A DNA stretch of 64,000 nt, taken from NCBI GenBank assembly GCA_004172935.1, contig SDZD01000025.1, positions 27,717-91,716 on the forward strand. The letters run 5' to 3'. The notes under the pieces are model-generated. The model did not search any database and was not told where the DNA came from. It was given only the letters and a program-made list of their open reading frames with translations. This stretch comes from a bacterium. Its GTDB lineage: Bacteria; Armatimonadota; Abditibacteriia; Abditibacteriales; Abditibacteriaceae. How positions within the stretch are numbered: the stretch's first letter is position 1; every line of letters begins with the position of its first letter. Position numbers and translations under genes: made by a program. This document shows positions 33,269 to 38,812 of this stretch, piece after piece.

Positions 33269-33634
33269 ATGAAATTATTGCTTCCTCTGCTCACTCTTGT
33301 CGCTATTTCTGGTGCAGCCGTCGCTCAAGACACTCCGGCTCCCCAAGCGCCCGTAGCGCCTGTTATTCCCAGCACACCGATTTTCAAGGATGTGCCGCCT
33401 ACCCACTGGGCGTTTGCCGCAGTGCAACGACTGGCGGCTGCGGGCATTATCGAGGGCTATCCTTCGACTGCCGCGCCTACCACTCAGGTATTAGCCAAGG
33501 TTGTTCCGGCGGCCCCCACAGCGGCCAAGGTTCCGGCTGCCAAAGTAGGCCCGGCTCAAGCGGTGAAGGTGGCGCCTAAGAGTGCAGCCAAAGTAGCGCC
33601 TAAAGCTGTTAGTAAGAGTAAGAAGGGGATTTAA
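33269..33634 (+). CDS. Single-SLH-domain secreted protein with Lys/Ala/Pro-rich tail
   Basis: From ATG 33269 the protein has 121 residues: a signal peptide (MKLLLPLLTLVAISGAAVAQ), a Pro/Ala linker, one SLH motif (FKDVPPTHWAFAAVQRLAAA, then GIIEGYP) and a tail rich in Lys, Ala, Pro and Val (AAKVPAAKVGPAQAVKVAP). SLH motifs bind pyruvylated wall polymers; usually three are present, so one alone is unusual. The basic tail may contact anionic wall or nucleic acid. TAATAC lies four bases before the ATG (leaderless start possible). Earlier Met at 33242 lacks a signal-like sequence. Confidence 0.7.
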   Translation: MKLLLPLLTLVAISGAAVAQDTPAPQAPVAPVIPSTPIFKDVPPTHWAFAAVQRLAAAGIIEGYPSTAAPTTQVLAKVVPAAPTAAKVPAAKVGPAQAVKVAPKSAAKVAPKAVSKSKKGI

Positions 33635-33650
33635 AAGGGCAGAGCAAGGT

Positions 33651-33752
33651 GCGCTTCGCGCGGCTGGATGGGTCGCAGGACTAAAGTCCGCGCTATTTGG
33701 CCTTCGGCCTCCTGTCCGCCTTCGCGGACACAGCAGGTGCGCTGCGCGCGCT
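33651..33752. repeat. Cluster of five small hairpins (REP-like)
   Basis: Within about 100 bases stand GCGC-TTC-GCGC (33651), GGACTAAAGTCC (33678-33689), GGCC-TTC-GGCC (33699-33709), GTCCGC-CTTC-GCGGAC (33714-33729) and GCGC-TGC-GCGC (about 33739). They lie downstream of both the SLH gene and the monooxygenase gene. Confidence 0.7.
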
Positions 33753-33823
33753 GGGTAGGAAAGGGGTCTTCGGCAATTCAGCATAGTTGCATCAAAAAGT
33801 GGGGTGTCTGCTAACAGCAGTTT

Positions 33824-34132
33824 TTAGGCGGCGCCTGTGCCTGTGTTTTGGGTTTCGTAGTGCTTCATTTCCTGAATGGCGGCGAAGAATGGTTTTACTG
33901 CAGCTAAGAAGGCGGGGAACTCGGCGCTTTTGCGAAAGCCTTGCAGGTGGCGTTCGGTTGATTTCCAACGGATGATGACGGCGAAGTTTTCGGGTTCTTC
34001 TTCGCCGCGCAATATCTCGTAGTTGATGCATTCAGGGGAGCGGGCGAGGAAGGCACTCGCGTCTTGATAGGCTTGTAGAAATGCTTCTTCCTGTCCGCTT
34101 TCGATGCGGTAGCGAATAAGTTCGGTTGTCAT
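33824..34132 (-). CDS. Antibiotic-biosynthesis-type monooxygenase (ABM) domain protein
   Basis: From ATG 34132 the protein has 102 residues, the size of a single ABM ferredoxin-like domain. It shows ELIRYRIESGQEEAFLQAYQ, then CINYEILRGEEEPENFAVII, WKSTERHLQGFRKS and FPAFLAAVKPFFAAIQEMKHY, all typical of the fold. ABM proteins oxidise quinone-like or phenolic small molecules, or act in stress. It is divergent from an HxlR regulator, with a dyad operator between the starts, so it is the likely regulated target. Confidence 0.85.
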   Translation of the reverse strand: MTTELIRYRIESGQEEAFLQAYQDASAFLARSPECINYEILRGEEEPENFAVIIRWKSTERHLQGFRKSAEFPAFLAAVKPFFAAIQEMKHYETQNTGTGAA

Positions 34133-34204
34133 GTATTGATGCCACTTTCCCGGATGAAGGGGCATTAGAGGAGATTTTGGTGTCTTAGCAAGGTGACTTC
34201 AAGA

Positions 34205-34222
34205 ACTTACCGGAAAGTAAGT
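34205..34222. promoter_or_regulatory. Likely HxlR operator
   Basis: ACTTAC-N6-GTAAGT is a perfect 6+6 inverted repeat between the divergent ABM and HxlR genes (9 bases before the HxlR start). HxlR/MarR-type winged-helix dimers commonly bind dyads of this size. Confidence 0.6.
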
Positions 34223-34231
34223 ACGCCTATT

Positions 34232-34588
34232 ATGAAAGATGAAAACGAACTGATTTTCAACTGTCCAGTCGAAGCGGCGCTTGATGTGATGGGCGGCAAA
34301 TGGAAACCGGTGATTCTGTGGCACCTAAGCCAGCGTGAACACCGGTTCGGCGAACTGCGGCGCGCCATTCCGCGCGTTAGCGAGAAGGTACTGATTGAGC
34401 AGTTGCGCCAATTAGAGAAAAGCGGCGTGGTGGCACGCGATGTGAAAGAGACGGTGCCCCCGACGGTGACTTACTCGCTGACAGAATACGGGCAAACGCT
34501 GAAACAGGCCATTACTTCGCTAAGCGAGTGGGGGTTGCATCATGCGGAACAGACAGGAGCGCGGATTTTAGTAGTCGAGGGAGAGTAG
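34232..34588 (+). CDS. HxlR-family transcriptional regulator
   Basis: From ATG 34232 the protein has 118 residues. The family start FNCPVEAALDVMGGKWKPVI contains the Cys near residue 10 that is often redox- or electrophile-sensitive, followed by LWHLSQREHRFGELRRAI, VSEKVLIEQLRQLEKSGVVA (recognition helix) and TVTYSLTEYGQTL. Such regulators usually repress a neighbouring oxidoreductase, here the divergent monooxygenase. An earlier in-frame start at 34193 would overlap the operator. Confidence 0.92.
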   Translation: MKDENELIFNCPVEAALDVMGGKWKPVILWHLSQREHRFGELRRAIPRVSEKVLIEQLRQLEKSGVVARDVKETVPPTVTYSLTEYGQTLKQAITSLSEWGLHHAEQTGARILVVEGE

Positions 34589-34601
34589 AAATGCCGCCAA
34601 G

Positions 34602-35150
34602 CTAAGTATCTTGGGCGGCTTGAAGGATTTTTAGAGTGGTATCGTAGAAGCGGGTAGTGATAGTGGCGTTTACACCGAAAGCTTTTTTCATGAAGGGGGC
34701 CAGGTTGCCCCATTTGCCGTCGATGAGACGGATGACGAGGTAGACCTCGCCTTCGGTGACTGCCACGATTTCCATGTCGGTTTTCGCGGAAACGATGGGG
34801 AGAGGCGTTGAGGGTTGAAGGGATTCGCGGGTGAAGACGACCATCAAGCGCGTATCAGGAGTGACCTCTACCTCATAAAAGGGGTCGAGTTGGAGGGAGG
34901 GTTCTAATTTGGCGGGGATACGGAGGAAGGTGGGGACTTCGTAGCCGAGGGATTGCAAAAGATGGGCTTCTATTTGGGCGGTGAGAACCTCGCAATCGGT
35001 TTCGGGGGATTCGAAGAAGACGTTGCCGGTTTGAATGTAGGTACGGACGTTAGAAAAGCCCAATTCGCGGAAGAGTTCGCGCAATTTTTCCATTTTTACG
35101 CGGTGGCCGCCGACGTTGATGCCTCGAAGAAACGCGATGTAGAGCGTCAT
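34602..35150 (-). CDS. DUF1697 family protein
   Basis: The 182-residue protein begins LYIAFLRGINVGGHRVKMEK, then LFRELGFSNVRTYIQTGNV, the hallmark of DUF1697 (Y-I-x-S-G-N-V usually, here T-G-N-V). The second half (AFGVNATITTRFYDTTLKIL) is also characteristic: the family ends in a motif with N-x-T-x-R-x-x-x-T. The biochemical role is unknown. It is convergent with the HxlR gene, 13 bases apart. Confidence 0.9.
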   Translation of the reverse strand: MTLYIAFLRGINVGGHRVKMEKLRELFRELGFSNVRTYIQTGNVFFESPETDCEVLTAQIEAHLLQSLGYEVPTFLRIPAKLEPSLQLDPFYEVEVTPDTRLMVVFTRESLQPSTPLPIVSAKTDMEIVAVTEGEVYLVIRLIDGKWGNLAPFMKKAFGVNATITTRFYDTTLKILQAAQDT

Positions 35151-35259
35151 GGGTTCGATATTTTATTTAAATTCAGGGAGACGGGGTTAAGAGGCTCTGG
35201 CACAGGGTTTGGGAGAAAATGCCCCGGTCAAACTTTGGCCGAATGAGAATGAAAGGGAT

Positions 35260-35658
35260 ATGAAACCATACATTAGCCTTGTAACTCTGGGCGTTTCGGA
35301 TTTGGCCCGCTCGACGGCGTTTTATCGCGATGGATTGGGGTGGCCGACTGAAGGCGACTACGAGGGAGTATCGTTTTTTAAGCTGCGGGGGACGTGGCTT
35401 TCGCTATTTCCACGCGAGAATTTGATAAAAGATGCCGCTTTACCAGAAGGGAGCGGAGGTTTTGGCGGCTTTACTCTGGCGCACAACGTCGCTTCGGCGG
35501 AAGAGGTGGGTCAAGTGCTGGAAGTGGCCGAGGAAGCCGGGGCCAAAATACTGAAACCCGCGCAGGATGCGTTTTGGGGCGGACATCATGGGTACTTCGC
35601 TGACCCGGATGGCTTCGTGTGGGAAATCGCGTGGAATCCTGACATTGATTTGACTTGA
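35260..35658 (+). CDS. VOC-superfamily (glyoxalase-like) protein
   Basis: From ATG 35260 the protein has 132 residues, a single VOC domain: ISLVTLGVSDLARSTAFYRD, GVSFFKLRGTWLSLFPRENL, GAKILKPAQDAFWGGHHGYF and ADPDGFVWEIAWNP. The first two betas and the G-x-F-x-D-P-D-G-x-x-W-E ending are typical of glyoxalase I, bleomycin-resistance and dioxygenase relatives. The metal ligands are partly conserved (final Glu); the substrate is not predictable. Confidence 0.88.
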   Translation: MKPYISLVTLGVSDLARSTAFYRDGLGWPTEGDYEGVSFFKLRGTWLSLFPRENLIKDAALPEGSGGFGGFTLAHNVASAEEVGQVLEVAEEAGAKILKPAQDAFWGGHHGYFADPDGFVWEIAWNPDIDLT

Positions 35659-35711
35659 GCTGGCACTAAAAAAACTCTCTAATTATTTTCACTGGGACCC
35701 ATGAAAACCCC

Positions 35712-35740
35712 TTGACTCATGGCTTCGGATAGCCTATATT
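35712..35740 (+). promoter_or_regulatory. Sigma-70 promoter of the ArsR-SRPBCC-DoxX operon
   Basis: TTGACT at 35712-35717 and TATATT at 35735-35740 are separated by exactly 17 bases. This is the best promoter match in the window. The start site (about 35747) falls in the middle of the palindrome. Confidence 0.85.
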
Positions 35741-35758
35741 TAACCATATGGTTAAATA
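35737..35758. promoter_or_regulatory. 22-bp palindromic operator
   Basis: The 22 bases from TATTTAACCAT to ATGGTTAAATA are a perfect palindrome centred at 35747.5. It covers the end of the -10 box and the expected start site, 17 bases before the regulator ATG, with further AACCAT/GGTTA half-sites after it. This is the layout expected for autorepression by the ArsR-type protein. Confidence 0.85.
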
Positions 35759-35775
35759 ACCATGAAGGTTAGTTA

Positions 35776-36150
35776 ATGACGTCAGATCAGCTAGATGCCG
35801 TATTTGGTGCATTGGCCGATTCGACCCGACGCGCAATTTTAGCCCGTCTCGCCACTTCGGGAGAGCTGTCGGTTACCGAGTTGGCAGAACCATTCGCTAT
35901 AAGCCTTCCTGCCGTCACCAAGCACTTAAAAGTGCTGGAAAAGGCGGGATTGATTACGCGAGGACGTGATGCACAATGGAGGCCGTGCCGCCTTGAGGCC
36001 AGCCCCCTTCAGGATGTGTTCGAGTGGGTAGAGCCGTATCGTCGCTTCTGGGAAGAAAGCTTCGACCGACTCGAAGAGTATTTGAAGGAATTGCAAGCAC
36101 AGGAGCAAACCAATGAGCACAACATTAACTCCAAGCAGCCTGGCGATTGA
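35776..36150 (+). CDS. ArsR/SdpR-like winged-helix repressor
   Basis: The 124-residue protein begins LDAVFGALADSTRRAILARL, then SVTELAEPFAISLPAVTKHL, the recognition helix, and KVLEKAGLITRGRDAQWRPC, the wing. There is no C-x-C metal motif, so it is not a classical metal sensor but the ArsR type that accompanies AHSA1/SRPBCC genes. The first SRPBCC gene starts 38 bases before its end. It presumably binds the palindrome in its own promoter. Confidence 0.92.
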   Translation: MTSDQLDAVFGALADSTRRAILARLATSGELSVTELAEPFAISLPAVTKHLKVLEKAGLITRGRDAQWRPCRLEASPLQDVFEWVEPYRRFWEESFDRLEEYLKELQAQEQTNEHNINSKQPGD

Positions 36151-36634
36151 ATCGCCCAGCCCAAAGAACGAATTGAAATTGACGTTGCCTTCCGACCTTG
36201 AAATCGTGGTGACGCGCGAATTCAATGCGCCGAACCGTTTGGTGTTCGCGGCATGGACACAGCCGGAACATATTCGGCGTTGGTGGGGCTGCAACGGCTC
36301 GACGCTTCCGGTATGCGAAGTTGACCTGCAGGTGGGCGGCGCATGGCGCTATGTTTTGCATGACCCAACGGGCGGCGAACACGGATTTCATGGCGTTTAC
36401 CGCGAGGTCGAGCCAACTACCCGACTGGTGCATACGCTGGTTTATGAACCGATGGCGGAATACGAAGCCCTCGTGACTGTGCTGTTTGAAGAACACGACG
36501 GCAAAACCACGCTGATTGAAACCACGCTGCACCAAAGCACCGAAGCTCGCGACGCCCATTTAAAAAGCGGGATGGCTGATGGCCTTAATCAAGTTTTTGC
36601 TTATTTGGATGAGCTTTTAGAGCAGATCGCATAA
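36113..36634 (+). CDS. SRPBCC/AHSA1-like protein 1
   Basis: ATG 36113, seven bases after AGGAG, gives 173 residues. The AHSA1-like hydrophobic-cavity fold shows IVVTREFNAPNRLVFAAWTQ, PEHIRRWWGCNGSTLPVCEV, DLQVGGAWRYVLHDPTGGEH and HGVYREVEPTTRLVHTLVYE, with helix SGMADGLNQVFAYLDELL at the end. START/SRPBCC domains bind hydrophobic ligands; in this operon type the ligand is unknown. It overlaps the regulator gene, so the two are translated together. Confidence 0.9.
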   Translation: MSTTLTPSSLAIESPSPKNELKLTLPSDLEIVVTREFNAPNRLVFAAWTQPEHIRRWWGCNGSTLPVCEVDLQVGGAWRYVLHDPTGGEHGFHGVYREVEPTTRLVHTLVYEPMAEYEALVTVLFEEHDGKTTLIETTLHQSTEARDAHLKSGMADGLNQVFAYLDELLEQIA

Positions 36635-36680
36635 GAAGCAACGACGAGAAAACCCAACCCAATCCAACAGGAAAAATATC

Positions 36681-37184
36681 ATGTCTCAGAACAACGACAC
36701 TCACTTCTCCATTACTCGCGTCTTCGACGCCCCACTTGAACTGGTATGGAAGGCCTACTCTGAAGCCGAACGATTGGCGCAGTGGTGGGGGCCAAAGAAT
36801 TTCCCTACTAAAGTTGTGAGTCTGGATTTTCGTCCCGGTGGCATGTTCCATTATTCGATGGAAACGCCAGGCGGCGTGATGTACGGCAAGTTCATCTACC
36901 GCGAAATCGTGTCCCTGGAGCGCATTGTGTTCGTTATCTCGTTCGCGGATGCAGAAGCGAACACGGTTCGCGCGCCCTTTGACCCGAACTGGCCGCTAGA
37001 AAACCTTTCGTCCGTTACCTTCGAGGAAGTCGAAGGCGGCAAAACACGCCTGATTCTGGATGGAGATGTCCTTAACGGCACCGAAGCCGAAATCGAGGCT
37101 TACAAGAAGGGCATGAAAGGTATGGTTGCGGGCACCAATGGCACTCTTGACCAGTTGGTCGAGTATCTGGCGACTGTGGCTTAA
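36681..37184 (+). CDS. SRPBCC/AHSA1-like protein 2
   Basis: The 167-residue protein follows the first SRPBCC gene by 46 bases, with AGGAAAAA before the ATG. It shares the fold (FSITRVFDAPLELVWKAYSE, AERLAQWWGPKNFPTKVVSL, DFRPGGMFHYSMETPGGVMY, GKFIYREIVSLERIVFVISF) and ends in KGMKGMVAGTNGTLDQLVEY. Strand order and motifs are close to its neighbour, so it is probably a duplicate that diverged. The ligand is unknown. Confidence 0.9.
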   Translation: MSQNNDTHFSITRVFDAPLELVWKAYSEAERLAQWWGPKNFPTKVVSLDFRPGGMFHYSMETPGGVMYGKFIYREIVSLERIVFVISFADAEANTVRAPFDPNWPLENLSSVTFEEVEGGKTRLILDGDVLNGTEAEIEAYKKGMKGMVAGTNGTLDQLVEYLATVA

Positions 37185-37217
37185 GAGGGCAGCCAATGCC
37201 AATTTCCTGAGTAGTTC

Positions 37218-37245
37218 GAGGGCGAACACAAGGTTCGCCCCTACA
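37218..37245. repeat. REP-like hairpin, GGGCGAAC family (copy 2)
   Basis: GAGGGCGAACACAAGGTTCG continues CCCCTACA. The arms GGGCGAAC and GTTCGCCC pair perfectly around ACAAG. Related copies stand at 11559 and 57369. Confidence 0.85.
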
Positions 37246-37250
37246 AGAGG

Positions 37251-37281
37251 CTGGAAATGCGGGTAATTGATGCATTTCCAG
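37251..37281. repeat. Perfect 10-bp inverted repeat
   Basis: CTGGAAATGC (37251-37260) pairs with GCATTTCCAG (37272-37281). With the REP copy just before it this makes a two-hairpin structure between the second SRPBCC gene and the DoxX-like gene, possibly setting different mRNA levels for the two. Confidence 0.75.
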
Positions 37282-37320
37282 CCTGGCAGATGATAATTCG
37301 ATAACCCAAAGGACACTACA

Positions 37321-37818
37321 ATGACAACGAATCCAATTAACCCGAACGCCGGAACCTCTGCGGGGGCATCCGAGAAGAGCAACAGCAAATCGAAGGCGAT
37401 TACTCGCCACCTTCCTACAGTTGCTCGCATCCTACTGGGCTTGATGTTTTTATCGAGCGGGCTGATGTGCATATTCAACCTGATGCCCGCTCAGCCAACC
37501 AAATTACCCGATGCCGCTGTTGCCTTCAATATGGGGATGATGAAGACGGGCTACATGTTCCCGCTCATCTACGCGACGCAGGTCGTTGTGGGCGCACTGC
37601 TTTTGTCGAACCGCTTTGTTCCGCTGGCACTGGCGCTCTTGGCTCCGTTTCTGGTGAACAGCTTTGCGTTTCACGCTTTTCTGGTGCCACAGGGATTGGA
37701 GATGGTTGTTTTCGCCATCGCGCTGGAGCTTTATCTGGCGTGGAGCTATCGCGCGGCATTCCTTCCGATGCTGACGATGAAGGTTAGCCCCGGCGTTGGA
37801 TTACAACCACAAAAGTAA
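37321..37818 (+). CDS. DoxX-like membrane protein
   Basis: The 165-residue protein has a Ser/Lys-rich cytoplasmic start and four helices: VARILLGLMFLSSGLMCIFN, YMFPLIYATQVVVGALLLSN, VPLALALLAPFLVNSFAFHA and QGLEMVVFAIALELYLAWSY. This is the DoxX/DoxD-like pattern (first helix L-R-I-L-L-G-x-x-F-x-x-x-G). The AAAGGA eight bases before the ATG is a good ribosome site. It closes the ArsR-SRPBCC operon and is followed by a strong terminator. Confidence 0.88.
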   Translation: MTTNPINPNAGTSAGASEKSNSKSKAITRHLPTVARILLGLMFLSSGLMCIFNLMPAQPTKLPDAAVAFNMGMMKTGYMFPLIYATQVVVGALLLSNRFVPLALALLAPFLVNSFAFHAFLVPQGLEMVVFAIALELYLAWSYRAAFLPMLTMKVSPGVGLQPQK

Positions 37819-37848
37819 CAAATTGCTCAACAAAGAGCGAAATAAAGA

Positions 37849-37883
37849 TAAAGCCCCCGGTTCATTGAGCCGGGGGCTTTTTG
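37849..37883 (+). terminator. Terminator after the DoxX-like gene
   Basis: AAGCCCCCGG (37851-37860) pairs with CCGGGGGCTT (37870-37879), followed by TTTTTG. It ends the ArsR operon. Confidence 0.9.
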
Positions 37884-37985
37884 TTAGCGGAATATTTCGG
37901 CTGAGAAATAACAAAGATATATTTAGTGGCAAAACCCATGCATTTATGGTGTCAGCTCTTCCCTAAGCAGAGCGGACCAAACCAA

Positions 37986-38516
37986 ATGCGACACTCTTTC
38001 TTGCGCGATGCGCGCGTCCTGGCTCTTGGAGCAATTATTCTGGCGACTGGCGGTGCCATCGCTGCTACTGCCATCCCTTCCGTTGCGGCTCCTGCTACTT
38101 CTGCAGCACGCGCCGATGTGAAGGCCGAACTGAAAGCTTTCAAAGTTGTTGACGGCAAGTTGGAATCGGCAGACACCGCCGATCCCGGCGACATCATCGA
38201 GTACCAGGCCAGCTACACGAACAATGGCAAGGCACCTGCGCAGCGTTTCTCGCCACAGCTCCCAATGCCAGACGCTCTGGTTTATGCTGGCAACACCGCC
38301 GCTCCGTCTGGCTTTTTGGCGACGACCGACGGCAAGAACTTCGCGCCCGCTCCTTTGATGCGCAGCGTGAAAAACCCAGACGGCACAACCAAGATGGTTG
38401 CTGTGCCACTTCGCGAATACCGTGCGTTGCGCTGGCAGCTTGGCACGCTCGCTCCAGGCGAGACAGTGACAGTGAAAGCCCGTGCGCGCGTCAAGACGTT
38501 CGCAGACGACAAATAA
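37986..38516 (+). CDS. Secreted DUF11-type single-domain protein
   Basis: From ATG 37986 the protein has 176 residues. A signal peptide (VLALGAIILATGGAIAATAI, cleavage near VAAPA) precedes one DUF11 domain: SADTADPGDIIEYQASYTNN, GKAPAQRFSPQLPMPDALVY and LRWQLGTLAPGETVTVKARA. The strand pattern is that of the TIGR01451 repeat, seven-stranded Ig-like modules common in surface proteins. It opens the run of four exported proteins that reaches 55.2 kb and may be a minor or accessory surface protein. A longer start (37926 or 37938) would put a hydrophilic stretch before the signal. Confidence 0.8.
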   Translation: MRHSFLRDARVLALGAIILATGGAIAATAIPSVAAPATSAARADVKAELKAFKVVDGKLESADTADPGDIIEYQASYTNNGKAPAQRFSPQLPMPDALVYAGNTAAPSGFLATTDGKNFAPAPLMRSVKNPDGTTKMVAVPLREYRALRWQLGTLAPGETVTVKARARVKTFADDK

Positions 38517-38535
38517 ATTCCTTTTGGCACGCACA

Positions 38536-38574
38536 AGAAGGCAGGAAGAATGCATTTCGCGCTTCCGGCCTTCT
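38536..38574 (+). repeat. Weak stem after the small DUF11 gene
   Basis: AGAAGGCAGGAAG (38536-38548) pairs with CTTCCGGCCTTCT (38562-38574) through all but one position. There is no T-run. The remaining 38575-38812 region before the next gene shows nothing else I can name. Confidence 0.45.
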
Positions 38575-38812
38575 AATGCGCGCCATTTTCATCTTATGTC
38601 GCCAATCTGAACCTGACGGGCAAAAAGAGTTTTCTCAGCCTGAAAGAGGATTCAGCTAAAGGCAACAATCAATCAATAACGCTACTAACGCTTTCTTGAC
38701 TCGCACTGCCCCCGCGATACGGCCCGTAAAGCCTCAAGATTCCGTTTTGTTCGCTCCCTCTCATAGTGTCACGAGGTGATACGATGAAAGGTCCATCCGA
38801 CTTCTAATTCAA

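Noticed and set aside
38575..38812. Possible riboswitch before the 876-residue DUF11 gene
   Set aside because: No conserved riboswitch core is visible; only weak stems.
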